Source of the DNA: an uncultured Fibrobacter sp.
Lineage (GTDB): Bacteria > Fibrobacterota > Fibrobacteria > Fibrobacterales > Fibrobacteraceae
Assembly: GCA_900313675.1 (NCBI GenBank)
Contig: OMSO01000003.1
Span: 1 to 64,000, forward strand
Reading direction: 5' to 3'
Length of the DNA stretch: 64,000 nt
The notes below the pieces were generated by a model that saw nothing but the letters and a program-made list of their open reading frames with translations, was not told where the DNA came from and did no database searches. Within the stretch, counting starts at the first letter, position 1; each line of letters starts with the position of its first letter. The position numbers and the translations under genes were made by a program. Positions 17,982 through 26,944 of this stretch are shown here, one piece after another.

Positions 17982-18787
17982 AGGAAATCCCTCCGGCTGA
18001 ACCACCAACTAGCGATGGCCAAGAAAACACCAACATAACCGATTGCGTAAACCGTATTCCAGAAAAGATACATATCCGGCAAAGCAAGCCCGTGAACCAC
18101 GTAGCTGGTCACGTTGTAGCGGTACAGTCCCGGGAACACGGCGTGAATCACCACGGCTAGCTTTTCAAGCAGTGCCGTAGAAGTATCCCCCATCTCACCC
18201 ATGCGGCTAGCAAAACGGATCTGCTCCAAGAGCTGGTTGCTCAAGTGGCCTGCAAAATAAACGCCCAAGGTGAACAGCGCGCTCAGGATAGTGGAGCTGA
18301 AACTGCTGAACAGAAGCGCCACCGCAATCACAACCGCCAGTTCCCAGAAAATCAGGTAAATCGCCGTCAGCAAGCTTACCGTAGGCTCTGAATTCGTTAG
18401 GAACAGGATGGAGTAGTAGATGCAGGTGAGCAGCGCCAAATGGACGGCTACCACCGCCAACAGCCCAAGGTACTTGCCCACGATGAAGGTGGCGCGACTG
18501 ATGGGCTTGGACAACAGGGTGAGAACCGTCCGCCTCTGGATTTCCTTTTGCACCAGGCTGATACCCACGAAAATGGAAATCAAAAGCCCCGAAAGGCTCA
18601 TCACCGACAGAGTGGTGGACTTGATGACGTATGCCCGATCGAATACGGACCATTCGCCCAGCACAATGCTGAACAGGGCAAGGCCCACGGCCAAAAGACC
18701 GATATTGTAAAGAATCTTGTCGCGGATAGATTCACGGAAGGTATTGAGGGCAATAATGCCGATATGCTTAAGCGTCTGCACGGGCAA
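17978..18787 (-). CDS. ABC-2 type transporter permease
   Basis: 269 residues with about six hydrophobic segments. The N-terminal amphipathic start (LKHIGIIALNTFRESIRDKIL) and VQKEIQRRTVLTLLSKPISR are typical of NosY/GldF-like ABC-2 permeases. It overlaps the ATPase gene upstream by 20 bases and the PilT-like gene downstream by 4, so translation is probably coupled across all three. It probably exports an unknown lipid or polymer together with the ATPase. Confidence 0.88.
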   Translation of the reverse strand: MPVQTLKHIGIIALNTFRESIRDKILYNIGLLAVGLALFSIVLGEWSVFDRAYVIKSTTLSVMSLSGLLISIFVGISLVQKEIQRRTVLTLLSKPISRATFIVGKYLGLLAVVAVHLALLTCIYYSILFLTNSEPTVSLLTAIYLIFWELAVVIAVALLFSSFSSTILSALFTLGVYFAGHLSNQLLEQIRFASRMGEMGDTSTALLEKLAVVIHAVFPGLYRYNVTSYVVHGLALPDMYLFWNTVYAIGYVGVFLAIASWWFSRRDFL

Positions 18788-19679
18788 TCTCCTCGGTCAA
18801 AATGTCTTCTAGGCTCGGGCGCTTGTGGTCCATTTTCTCTACCGCGATGCCGTTGTCCAGGCAGTAGCGAAGCAGCCGGTCACGGGCGGCATCGTCGGCG
18901 CAGATGACTTCTTGGGGGTGCCCTGCCAGGGCGACGCCCTCGGGCAAGTCCTTAGCCGGAATAGCGGTGCGGGTCCGCACGTGGTATTCGATACCGCAGG
19001 AATCCGTAATCTCATCGACGGTTCCTTCACGAACGATACGGCCATCCACAATCATGGCCACTCGGTGGCTGATGGATTCCACGTCACTCAGGAGGTGGCT
19101 GGAATAGAAGATGGTGACGCCATCCCGGTTCAGTTCCAGAATGGCCTCTCGGACATCGCGACGGCCCATGGGGTCAAGACCGCTCATAGGTTCGTCCAGA
19201 ATCAACAGTTTGGGCTTGCCGAGAATGGCCTGGGCAATTCCCACACGCTGCATCATACCCTTGGAATAAGAGCGCAGACGGCGGTCAATCCAGTCCTTGT
19301 CGGCGTGGAGCAACTGCAACGCCCAGGTGATACGTTCGTTCAGAAGGTTCCCTTCTAGCCCCACCAGCTTGCCGTAGAACTGCAAAAGTTCCCGACCCGT
19401 AAGGTAGTCGTAGAAATAAGGTTGTTCCGGAGAGTATCCGATAAAACGACGGCTCTTGACATCGCGGGGGCTGATGCCGTTTACCAGCACCTTGCCGGAA
19501 TCAAAATTCAAAAGGCCGGTCAGCACCTTGATGGTGGTGGACTTGCCCGCCCCGTTGGGGCCGATAAAACCGTAAATCTGACCCGATTCCACATGAAGGC
19601 TCACATCCTTCAGCGCCAGTTTCGGTTTCATCAAGAAACCGCTCCTGTAGGTCTTGTGCAAATGCTCAATCTGAATCAT
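18768..19679 (-). CDS. ABC-2 type transporter ATP-binding protein
   Basis: 303 residues. The ABC domain occupies ~1-225: Walker A GPNGAGKST, Q-loop YSPEQPYF, signature YSKGMMQRV, Walker B LLILDEPMSGLDP. This is the NatA/GldA-like subgroup. A short C-terminal domain follows (about 225-303). It starts three bases after the small membrane protein and overlaps the permease. In Flavobacterium, GldA/GldFG are needed for gliding, but the subgroup is large and no gliding role can be claimed here. Confidence 0.93.
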   Translation of the reverse strand: MIQIEHLHKTYRSGFLMKPKLALKDVSLHVESGQIYGFIGPNGAGKSTTIKVLTGLLNFDSGKVLVNGISPRDVKSRRFIGYSPEQPYFYDYLTGRELLQFYGKLVGLEGNLLNERITWALQLLHADKDWIDRRLRSYSKGMMQRVGIAQAILGKPKLLILDEPMSGLDPMGRRDVREAILELNRDGVTIFYSSHLLSDVESISHRVAMIVDGRIVREGTVDEITDSCGIEYHVRTRTAIPAKDLPEGVALAGHPQEVICADDAARDRLLRYCLDNGIAVEKMDHKRPSLEDILTEEIARADA

Positions 19680-19682
19680 AAA

Positions 19683-19955
19683 CTACTCTTGATCGTCTTT
19701 CTTTCCAAAAATCCGGCTTTCGGTCTCTTCTATTTCGCGGCGGCGCTTGTCGGCACGGAGTTTCTTGTTCACAAAGAAATAGATGGTGGCGCCAACAAGG
19801 TACACCGCAAGGCCCGAATAGAAGAAGGGGTTGATGGAGGTTCCTTCTAACCCCGGGAAAAGGTTCAATAAAACGCTATGGCCAAAAAGGCTCAAAATCA
19901 CCAGCACAAAGCCCAAGCCACGCAGGACATAAGTCAAAACTATCAATTTGTTCAT
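19683..19955 (-). CDS. small membrane protein with two transmembrane segments
   Basis: 90 residues, family not recognised. It has two hydrophobic segments (about residues 5-30 and 43-63) and a highly charged C-terminal tail (RADKRRREIEETESRIF). A GAGGT Shine-Dalgarno lies eight bases before the ATG. It is the first gene of the cluster that continues with the ABC-2 ATPase, permease and PilT-like ATPases, so it may be an accessory of that exporter. Confidence 0.75.
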   Translation of the reverse strand: MNKLIVLTYVLRGLGFVLVILSLFGHSVLLNLFPGLEGTSINPFFYSGLAVYLVGATIYFFVNKKLRADKRRREIEETESRIFGKKDDQE

Positions 19956-19960
19956 TGATA

Positions 19961-20005
19961 CCTCAAAATGGTACTTTTCACCATTGAAAAATACACTTTT
20001 TGAGG
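19961..20005 (-). promoter_or_regulatory. nested inverted repeats over promoter/RBS of the PilT-ABC cluster
   Basis: An outer inverted repeat (CCTCAAAA at 19961-19968 with TTTTGAGG at 19998-20005) encloses an inner one (AATGGT 19967-19972 with ACCATT 19980-19985). The inner end of the outer arm is the GAGG Shine-Dalgarno of the first gene. A TATTTTTC box (19986-19993, minus strand) lies between. It could be an operator, or, if transcription begins upstream, an RNA fold hiding the ribosome binding site. Confidence 0.45.
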
Positions 20006-20065
20006 AATCATGATGTTAAAAATAAAGGCGTTCAACCCTTTTTGGGAGTAAAAACGAATAGGAAT

Positions 20066-21271
20066 CTACTCGTACCTTAGCGCTTCTATGGGGTCCAGCT
20101 TGCTGGCCTTGCGGGCCGGATACCACCCGAAAAAGACTCCCGTGGCAAAGCATACGGCAAAGCTGATGATTACACTTGCAAATGATACGATCATGGGCCA
20201 GCCCATAACCGTCTTTACAATCTGCGAAGCCGCCACCCCGAGTAGAATCCCGATGACGCCTCCCATAAGGCTGATGGTCACCGACTCAAACAGGAACTGC
20301 ATCAAAATGTCGCGACCGCGAGCGCCTATGGCCATGCGGAGCCCGATTTCCTTAGTGCGTTCGGTAACCGACACGTACATGATATTCATGATGCCGATAC
20401 CGCCTACAAACAAGCTAATGCCCGCGATAACGGTCAGCACCAGCGCCAGCATGTCCGAGGTGCTGGTGACCATGGTTATCATTTCTTCTTGCGTGAACAC
20501 CCGGAAGGGGTCCGTGGGCTTGGTCCAGTTACGGCGTTCCTTCAGTATGCCCATGATTTCTTCGGTGGCCTTTTGGGCATAGCCTTCGCCGATGGAGTTG
20601 GCGTAAATCTGCCGGATGTTGGTGGTGGCCGAGAACCTGCGCATTACGGTCTGGTAGGGCGTAAAAATCACGTCGTCGTTGTCTTGCCCGAAATCTCCGG
20701 AGCCTTTTGATTTCAAGGTGCCGATGACTTTCAGCGGAATGCTCTTGTAACGGATGGTCTTGCCGATGGGGTTTTCGCCTGCAAAGAGGTTTTTCACCAC
20801 AGTCTGGCCAATAACGCAGACCTTTGCCATGCGGTCGGCAGCGTCGTCGAACATCACGCCGTCTTCGATTTCGTAGTTGCGAATCTTGAGGTAGTCGGCG
20901 GAGATGCCGCTCAGGGTGGTGGGGGAGTTGTTGTTTCCTACGATGGCTTGCCCGTTCACGGTAATCATGGGAGACACGCCGTTAATGTAGGTTGCGTTTT
21001 CCCGGATGGCGATGACATCTTTTTCTTCTAACATCTCGGAAGATTCCGCCTGCACGCCGCCACGCCTGTTCCAGTTGGGCATGACGATGATGGCGTTGGT
21101 GCCCATGCTGGTCATCTGTTCCTTGATGGACTGGCGAGACCCTTCGCCCATGGCCACCATGGTAATCACCGCCGCTACGCCAATGACGATTCCCAGCACC
21201 GAAAGGAAGGTGCGCATGCGGTTACGCAGTAGGGCACGAAGAGAAATCTTTGCGAGGGTAAGTGGGTTCAT
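20066..21271 (-). CDS. MacB-like ABC transporter permease (FtsX domain)
   Basis: About 401 residues. The ATG at 21271 is chosen because MNPLTLAKISLRALLRNRMR is the standard MacB/LolC start; the longer frame reads into repeats. There is one N-terminal membrane helix (FLSVLGIVIGVAAVITM), a periplasmic MacB_PCD region (~50-260) and three C-terminal helices forming the FtsX domain, ending in the conserved WYPARKASKLDPIEALRYE. Such pairs power export of peptides or lipoproteins with an adaptor and TolC. No adaptor is adjacent, but a TolC-family gene lies at 51924. Confidence 0.93.
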   Translation of the reverse strand: MNPLTLAKISLRALLRNRMRTFLSVLGIVIGVAAVITMVAMGEGSRQSIKEQMTSMGTNAIIVMPNWNRRGGVQAESSEMLEEKDVIAIRENATYINGVSPMITVNGQAIVGNNNSPTTLSGISADYLKIRNYEIEDGVMFDDAADRMAKVCVIGQTVVKNLFAGENPIGKTIRYKSIPLKVIGTLKSKGSGDFGQDNDDVIFTPYQTVMRRFSATTNIRQIYANSIGEGYAQKATEEIMGILKERRNWTKPTDPFRVFTQEEMITMVTSTSDMLALVLTVIAGISLFVGGIGIMNIMYVSVTERTKEIGLRMAIGARGRDILMQFLFESVTISLMGGVIGILLGVAASQIVKTVMGWPMIVSFASVIISFAVCFATGVFFGWYPARKASKLDPIEALRYE

Positions 21272-21312
21272 AAGGGGTGTGGAGTGTGGAATGTGAGATG
21301 TTTGTTTCGAGA

Positions 21313-21340
21313 TGTCATTCTCGCGCAAGCGAGAATCTGC
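21313..21340. repeat. dispersed palindromic element, copy 4
   Basis: GTCATTCTCGC-GCAA-GCGAGAATC, located between the MacB permease and ATPase genes. Confidence 0.75.
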
Positions 21341-21353
21341 TAGAAAACGACCA

Positions 21354-21406
21354 GTGGATCCTCACCGGAGCCTGCCCTGAGCAAGGCCGAATGGGTGAGG
21401 ATGACG
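21354..21406. repeat. dispersed palindromic element, long form, copy 5
   Basis: GGATCCTCAC and GTGAGGATGAC arms separated by a ~30-base middle (GGAGCCTGCCCTGAGCAAGG...). This is the same long architecture as the elements at 15010 and 53360. Confidence 0.7.
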
Positions 21407-21448
21407 AAGATTGACTCATCTATCATTATTCGTTTTACATTATACATT

Positions 21449-21515
21449 GCTCACAACTCACAACTCATTACTCATAACTCATTACTCATTACTCATTACT
21501 CATTACTCATTACTC
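21449..21515. repeat. ACTCATT tandem heptamer array
   Basis: Roughly eight consecutive 7-base units of ACTCATT (one ACTCATA), preceded by CTCACAACTCACAACTC. The array runs up to the 3' end of the MacB-type ATPase gene, whose stop codon (read on the minus strand) lies within or next to the last unit. Confidence 0.85.
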
Positions 21516-22262
21516 AAATTCCTCCGGAGGGGGGAGTGCATCGAAGGCGGCTTTTGCGTCTTGCATTTCGTGGGTTTCGTCTTTCTTGACAAGGCCGTCT
21601 CGGAGTGTGATGGTGCGTTCGCTGAAGGTGGCGATGTCGGGTTCGTGGGTCACGAAGGCGATGGTTTTCCCCTGCCGGTGCAGTTCCTGGAAAATCATCA
21701 TGATTTCGTAACTGGTGCGGGTGTCCAGGTTTCCGGTAGCCTCGTCTGCCAAAATGATAACGGGGTCGTTCACCAGGGCCCGGGCTATAGCCACCCGCTG
21801 CTGCTGTCCGCCGGACATCTGGTTGGGCAGGTGGTTCACGCGGTCGGAAAGCCCCACCATATCGAGGGCTTCCAGGGCCCGGCGGCGGCGCTCCGCCGAA
21901 GACACTCCCGAGTTGTAAAGCAGGGGGAGCTCTACGTTCTCAATAGCGGTGGTTCGGCTTAGCAGGTTGTAGTTCTGGAATACGAACCCGATTTTTTTGC
22001 CCCGAATGCGGGCCAAAGCGTCTCGGGAAAGCCTTTCGGTGTGCTCCCCGTCCAGAATATAGTGGCCGGAGGTGGGCTTGTCCATGCAGCCCAATATGTT
22101 CAGCATGGTGGACTTGCCTGACCCGCTGGTGCCCATGATGGTCACGAACTGCCCCGGAAAAATGTCGAAAGACACGCCCCGCAGGGCGTGAACCGTCTCG
22201 GAACCCATCTTGAAGTCCCGACGCAAGTTCTCGATGGAAAGTATGGGCAAATCGCTTGACAT
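21510..22262 (-). CDS. MacB/LolD-like ABC transporter ATP-binding protein
   Basis: About 250 residues from the ATG at 22262 ([17 protein letters not shown]), a normal start for this family; the longer frame is not credible. It has Walker [10 protein letters not shown], signature [16 protein letters not shown] and Walker [14 protein letters not shown]. It pairs with the permease ~240 bases downstream. The gap is filled by two palindromic elements and a heptamer array, which is unusual within an ABC operon. The C-terminal tail [10 protein letters not shown] is encoded at the edge of the heptamer array. Confidence 0.93.
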   Translation of the reverse strand: MSSDLPILSIENLRRDFKMGSETVHALRGVSFDIFPGQFVTIMGTSGSGKSTMLNILGCMDKPTSGHYILDGEHTERLSRDALARIRGKKIGFVFQNYNLLSRTTAIENVELPLLYNSGVSSAERRRRALEALDMVGLSDRVNHLPNQMSGGQQQRVAIARALVNDPVIILADEATGNLDTRTSYEIMMIFQELHRQGKTIAFVTHEPDIATFSERTITLRDGLVKKDETHEMQDAKAAFDALPPPEEFE

Positions 22263-22344
22263 TACCTTGTTTTGATTCCCGTAAATACCTTCAGGTTGCC
22301 GAAAACGCCTTAAAACCGCAGCATTCTTGGGCAAAGTTAAAATA

Positions 22345-22376
22345 TTGTGAGTAATAACTGAAAATTTTGCTATAAT
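22345..22376 (+). promoter_or_regulatory. possible promoter of OmpA/TSP3 gene
   Basis: A TATAAT box at 22371-22376, which can also be read as TATAATTTT, lies in AT-rich DNA with a TTGTGA about 20 bases upstream. The leader ends in AGGGGATTTATTC before the ATG at 22411. Confidence 0.4.
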
Positions 22377-22410
22377 TTTCCCTAAAGTTATAAATCTAGG
22401 GGATTTATTC

Positions 22411-24705
22411 ATGAAAAAGATAATAACTCTGTCGCTTTTGGCATGTAGCCTCGCGTTTGCACAGGCGGGCATCCAGGGTGGCACTGATGGTATCCATCAG
22501 TACAATACCAAGACTAATGGCCAGCTCGGGTTCTCTATCGGTACGGGTGGCAATATCGCTCTCGACGCTTGGTCCTTGAGCCGTGGCGGTAACTATACCT
22601 CCAATGGCAAGACTTATGGTTTTAATGACTGGTCTGCGTCTCTTTCTGGCAACGTGAACGCCTCCGTGGGCCTTTACGAGTTTGTGGATTTGGGCTTGAA
22701 TCTGCCCCTTTACTACGAACATGCCAAGTCCGATGGTCCTTCTGGCGCTAACAACATGTGGACTACTAGCCGTGGTGACTTGAACGTGTGGTTCAAGGTC
22801 CGTATGCCTTTCGACAGCCAAAAGAGACTGTTTACGGCAGCCATCCAGGTTGATGCCTACGTACCTTCTGGCGAAGAGTCCGCCGGTGTGCGTCCCCGCC
22901 ATGCCTGGTACCTGAATAGCAAGGGCGAAACGCACCCCTTCACTACTAACGCCTTCGGTATCGGTGGAAACTTGATCCTTACCTTGGATTTCGTGAACAT
23001 AGGCATCCCCGTCCGTTGGAACGGCAATGCCGGAATCGTTTATACGGTTGATCACGACCTGCCGGTGACAATGACCTATGGTACGGGTATCAATGTCATG
23101 CCCTTTGACTTCATGGACGCCTTTGTTGAATTCTCCGGCGAATTCCGCGTCGAAGATACCGGATATCCTCGTAGCCCCCTGGTTGACCCCATGTTGCTTA
23201 CCCCCGGTTTCCGTTTCCACCTGCCCTTCAACATCGACTTCGCTATGGGTCTTGATGTTGCCGTGCGCGCCCTCAGGAACTTCACCTTCGATGGCGACAA
23301 GGAAATGGAACACAGCAAGGATTACAAGCTCACGTTCTCTGGCGAAAATGACAACGTAAGCACGTATTACTACACTCCGACTCCGCTCTATGCCGGTACT
23401 GCCTCTCTCGTTTGGCGCTTTGACGGCAAGGACCGTTCCAAGCAGAAGGACGAAGACAAGGACGGCGTTCCCGATGTCAAGGATAAGTGCCTGCATACCT
23501 TGTCTGGCATTACCGTTGATGTGGATGGCTGCCCCCTGGATACCGACAAGGATGGTGTTCCTGACGGTGCGGACAAGTGCCCCAATACCGCAGCCGGCGT
23601 GACGGTTGATTCTGTGGGCTGCCCCATGGACACCGACAAGGATGGCGTTCCTGATGGCCTGGACAAGTGCCCGAACACCAAGGAAGGCCGCCAGATTGAC
23701 GCTACCGGATGCGAAAGCGACTTTGATAAGGACGGTATCCCCGATGCCGATGACCGCTGCCCCAACACCAAGGCCGGCGCCAAGGTCGATAGCACGGGTT
23801 GTGCCGCCGACACTGACAAGGACGGCGTTCCCGATGATTTGGACAAGTGCCCGAACACTCCGGAAGGTGCCGAAGTGAACTTTGAAGGTTGCGAAGGCGA
23901 CCGCGATGGTGACGGCGTTCCCGACGCTCAGGACAAGTGCCCCAACACCAAGGCCGGCACACCTGTGGACAGCACCGGTTGTACCGCCGATGCCGACAAG
24001 GACGGTGTTCCTGACGCTCTGGACAAGTGCCCCAACACTCCGGAAGGCACTTCCGTAGACAGCACGGGTTGCGTCTCTGACTTTGACAAGGACGGTGTGT
24101 CCGACGATTTGGACAAGTGCCCGAACACCAAGGAAGGAACCGTGGTTGACAGCACCGGCTGCCCCATCGATACCGACAGGGACGGCGTGTTTGACGGCCT
24201 TGACAAGTGCCCGAACACCGAAAAGGACATTCAGGTGGACAGCACCGGTTGCCCCATGGACATTGACCACGACGGCGTGCCCGACCATCAGGACAAGTGC
24301 CCCTACACCCTCGAAGGTGTGAAGGTCGACGCCAAGGGTTGCCCGCTGAACAAGAAGCAGGACCTGAACAAGCTGAAACAGGGTATCCAGTTCCAGACCA
24401 ATTCCACCAAGTTCACCAAGGACAGCTACGGCACCTTGAATGACATCGTGGCTCTCCTGAAGCAGATTCCGTCTGCTAACCTGGAAGTCCAGGGTCACAC
24501 CGACAACGTGGGTAAGCCCGAAAAGAACAAGGAACTGTCTCAGGCTCGTGCTCAGGCCGTGGTGGATTACTTCATCCAGCAGGGTGTTGAATCTGACCGT
24601 CTCCGTGCAGTTGGATTCGGCGACGAAAAGCCCATTGCCAGCAACGGAAGCAAGCACGGTCGTAAGCAGAACCGCCGCGTGGAACTGGTTCCTTTCGAAA
24701 AGTAA
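22411..24705 (+). CDS. OmpA-family outer-membrane protein with thrombospondin type-3 repeats
   Basis: 764 residues. The signal peptide is MKKIITLSLLACSLAFAQA. Residues ~25-340 form an N-terminal barrel-like region. Ten tandem TSP3-type calcium-binding repeats of about 29 residues follow at ~346-650 (core DTDKDGVPDGLDKCPNT, each ending in a TGC/VGC motif). The C-terminal OmpA domain (~655-764: VQGHTDNVGKPEKN, LSQARAQAVVDYF, GRKQNRRVEL) should bind peptidoglycan. The protein would tie the outer membrane to the wall, with a calcium-stiffened rod between. Strong promoter and terminator signals and biased codons suggest high expression. Confidence 0.95.
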   Translation: MKKIITLSLLACSLAFAQAGIQGGTDGIHQYNTKTNGQLGFSIGTGGNIALDAWSLSRGGNYTSNGKTYGFNDWSASLSGNVNASVGLYEFVDLGLNLPLYYEHAKSDGPSGANNMWTTSRGDLNVWFKVRMPFDSQKRLFTAAIQVDAYVPSGEESAGVRPRHAWYLNSKGETHPFTTNAFGIGGNLILTLDFVNIGIPVRWNGNAGIVYTVDHDLPVTMTYGTGINVMPFDFMDAFVEFSGEFRVEDTGYPRSPLVDPMLLTPGFRFHLPFNIDFAMGLDVAVRALRNFTFDGDKEMEHSKDYKLTFSGENDNVSTYYYTPTPLYAGTASLVWRFDGKDRSKQKDEDKDGVPDVKDKCLHTLSGITVDVDGCPLDTDKDGVPDGADKCPNTAAGVTVDSVGCPMDTDKDGVPDGLDKCPNTKEGRQIDATGCESDFDKDGIPDADDRCPNTKAGAKVDSTGCAADTDKDGVPDDLDKCPNTPEGAEVNFEGCEGDRDGDGVPDAQDKCPNTKAGTPVDSTGCTADADKDGVPDALDKCPNTPEGTSVDSTGCVSDFDKDGVSDDLDKCPNTKEGTVVDSTGCPIDTDRDGVFDGLDKCPNTEKDIQVDSTGCPMDIDHDGVPDHQDKCPYTLEGVKVDAKGCPLNKKQDLNKLKQGIQFQTNSTKFTKDSYGTLNDIVALLKQIPSANLEVQGHTDNVGKPEKNKELSQARAQAVVDYFIQQGVESDRLRAVGFGDEKPIASNGSKHGRKQNRRVELVPFEK

Positions 24706-24724
24706 TCAAACCCTTTTGAAAAAG

Positions 24725-24752
24725 AAGACGGTCGTAAAGGCCGTCTTTTTTT
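24725..24752 (+). terminator. rho-independent terminator after OmpA gene
   Basis: AAGACGG and CCGTCTT form a seven-pair stem followed by seven T. The T run leads directly into the TATATT box of the next gene. Confidence 0.9.
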
Positions 24753-24759
24753 ATATTAA
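24752..24759 (+). promoter_or_regulatory. -7-like box TATATTAA
   Basis: TATATTAA lies five bases before the ATG at 24765, without a Shine-Dalgarno. It shares its first bases with the T run of the preceding terminator. Confidence 0.4.
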
Positions 24760-24764
24760 TAATC

Positions 24765-25925
24765 ATGGGAGTGCGTTTTTTTACTCTAGTTTTATTCGTC
24801 ACTTTAGTGGTCTTTGTCGCATGTACGGACAATGCCCATCCCGTATCCCCCAAAGACGAAAATCTAACTTCATCTGCAAGCATCATCGAACTAGATTCGT
24901 CGTCAAGCATAGACAAAAAATCCAGTCCATCTGGAAAATCCGAAAATTCCAGCTCATCAAAGGCGTCAGACAAGTCCAGCTCGTCGGGAAAGTCCGATGA
25001 TTCTAGCTCATCCAGAAACACCAATGATTCCAGTTCATCCGAGAGCACCAGCAACTCCAGTTCATCAGAAAGCACTGGAGAATCGAGTTCCTCGAAAGAT
25101 GAGTCTAGCAGCTCAATAGTAGAGTCCAGCAGTTCTGAAGTGTCCAGCTTTTCAGAATCCAGTTCTTCTGAAGAATCCTCCAGTAGCGAGACATTGAGTT
25201 CGTCATCCGTAAAAAAGACTGCTTGGGGCTACTTGAACCAAGAAATGCTTGCCAACGGAAATTACGAGGAATTTACCGATACAAGAGATGGCCAGAAATA
25301 TAAAGCGATCAAGGTGGGCGACCTTACCTGGATGGCGCAGAACTTGAATTTTGAGTATAAAGACGTAAATGGAAAAACCATCCAAAATTACTGCTATAAA
25401 AACGAATTGGATAGTTGCGAAATTTATGGAAGACTGTATTATTGGAGCGCTGCCATGGACAGCCTAGGATTATATTCTGAAAAAACAAAGGGCTGTGGAT
25501 ACGAAGTAAAATGTAATCCCGAAGAACCAGTTCGTGGAATTTGTCCCGAAAATTGGCGACTCCCTACAGAAGGGGAATGGCATGATCTTATCTCTATTCA
25601 AAATGCACCTTATTCATTAATCTCTGATGTAATACAATATGATTATCCTAATTGGGAAAAAGCAACGAACACCACAGGTTTTTCTGTTTTGCCGGCAGGA
25701 TTGATTCCCAACGGCAATGAAGGCGATCAGGCACAAATGGTAGGAGAAAAAGGTTACTTTTGGAGCTCTACGGAATATGAATCATCCCAGCCGATATATC
25801 AGCTATATAGAGCCCATATGGTTATTTTTGGTTCTAACAATTATCAAGGCTATGTTTCTAACAGCACCGAAGAAGCTTTTTATGAAAAGAATTTTGCCTT
25901 GTCTATCCGTTGTGTAAAAAAATGA
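24765..25925 (+). CDS. FISUMP-domain lipoprotein
   Basis: 386 residues. A lipoprotein signal ends at FVAC (Cys20). Residues ~35-145 are a long Ser-rich linker with regular spacing (SSSS-x-x-S units), typical of Fibrobacter surface lipoproteins. Residues ~160-386 are one Fibrobacter succinogenes major domain (TIGR02145-like): DTRDGQKYKAIKVGDLTWMA, RLYYWSAAMDS, GICPENWRLPTEGEW, FWSSTEYE and a final SIRCVKK. Function is unknown; the domain resembles C-type-lectin-fold binding modules. The coding sequence is more AT-rich than the housekeeping genes around it. Confidence 0.9.
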   Translation: MGVRFFTLVLFVTLVVFVACTDNAHPVSPKDENLTSSASIIELDSSSSIDKKSSPSGKSENSSSSKASDKSSSSGKSDDSSSSRNTNDSSSSESTSNSSSSESTGESSSSKDESSSSIVESSSSEVSSFSESSSSEESSSSETLSSSSVKKTAWGYLNQEMLANGNYEEFTDTRDGQKYKAIKVGDLTWMAQNLNFEYKDVNGKTIQNYCYKNELDSCEIYGRLYYWSAAMDSLGLYSEKTKGCGYEVKCNPEEPVRGICPENWRLPTEGEWHDLISIQNAPYSLISDVIQYDYPNWEKATNTTGFSVLPAGLIPNGNEGDQAQMVGEKGYFWSSTEYESSQPIYQLYRAHMVIFGSNNYQGYVSNSTEEAFYEKNFALSIRCVKK

Positions 25926-25981
25926 ATGAGTAAAAAATCATTCTTTATTTCATGAATCAATCTTTTAGAGGATTTAACAAA

Positions 25982-26944
25982 ATGTCTCGCAAAATCTTGG
26001 TTACAGGTGCCGCAGGTTTTATCGGTTGCGAAGTTTCACTAATCCTTCTTTCTAAGGGTTATGAGGTCGTAGGTATCGACAACCTGAACGATTATTATCA
26101 GGTTTCGCTTAAAGAGGACCGCCTAAAACGCTTGGACAATCCGGATTTCCGTTTCGAGAAGATGGACCTTTCCGATGCCGCCTCCATCAAGGGACTCTTT
26201 GAACGGGAACATTTTGATGGTGTTATTCATTTGGGTGCCCAGGCGGGCGTGCGCTACAGCCTGGTAAACCCGCAGGCCTACATCGACAGCAACATTACCG
26301 GTTTTCTGAACATCCTGGAAGGCTGCAGGTTCAACCCGGTGGAGCACCTCACCTACGCCTCGTCCAGCAGCGTCTACGGGCGCAACACCAAGACCCCCTT
26401 CGCTACCGAAGACCCGGTCTGCATGCCCTCTAGCCTGTACGCCGCCACCAAGCGCAGCAACGAGCTGATGGCGGAAACCTACCACCATCTTTACAAGATT
26501 AACGCTACCGGCCTAAGGTTCTTTACTGTTTATGGCCCCTGGGGTAGGCCCGACATGGCGCCCTGGCTTTTTGCAGATGCCATTTTGCACGACAAGCCCA
26601 TCAAGATTTTCAACAACGGGAACATGATGCGGGACTTTACCTACATCGATGACATTGCCCAGGGGGTGGTCCGCGTGTTCGAGGCTGGAATCGGCAAGAA
26701 GGAATGCCGTCTGTACAACATCGGTCATGGCGATCCGGTGAACCTGCTGGACTTTGTAAAGACTCTCGAGAAGCATTTGGGAAAGACTGCCGAAAAGATT
26801 TACATGCCCATGCAGCCCGGCGACGTAGAGGTCACCTGGGCCGATACAAAAGCCCTGGAACAAGATGTTGGCTATACGGCAGATACCGATCTGGACACAG
26901 GCATCAAGGCCTTTGCCGAGTGGTTCAAGGGATATAACCGCTAG
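25982..26944 (+). CDS. UDP-glucuronate 4-epimerase-like NAD-dependent epimerase
   Basis: About 320 residues from the ATG at 25982, with AGAGGA nine bases upstream; an earlier in-frame ATG adds ten unlikely residues. It is an extended short-chain dehydrogenase: nucleotide-binding TGAAGFIG at the N-terminus, ASSSSVYG, the catalytic YAATK (Tyr-x-x-x-Lys) and MRDFTYIDDIAQGV. RFFTVYGPWGRPDMA is characteristic of the UDP-glucuronate 4-epimerase branch rather than GalE. It would provide UDP-galacturonate for surface polysaccharide. The stop codon overlaps that of the convergent gtrA-like gene. Confidence 0.88.
   Translation: MSRKILVTGAAGFIGCEVSLILLSKGYEVVGIDNLNDYYQVSLKEDRLKRLDNPDFRFEKMDLSDAASIKGLFEREHFDGVIHLGAQAGVRYSLVNPQAYIDSNITGFLNILEGCRFNPVEHLTYASSSSVYGRNTKTPFATEDPVCMPSSLYAATKRSNELMAETYHHLYKINATGLRFFTVYGPWGRPDMAPWLFADAILHDKPIKIFNNGNMMRDFTYIDDIAQGVVRVFEAGIGKKECRLYNIGHGDPVNLLDFVKTLEKHLGKTAEKIYMPMQPGDVEVTWADTKALEQDVGYTADTDLDTGIKAFAEWFKGYNR

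Noticed and set aside
21449-21515. CRISPR-like array
   Set aside because: Units are seven bases, contiguous and without spacers.
22405-24657. 750-codon open frame antisense to the OmpA/TSP3 gene
   Set aside because: It is the mirror of the repeated, codon-biased TSP3 gene; the product is repetitive and no promoter or ribosome site supports it.
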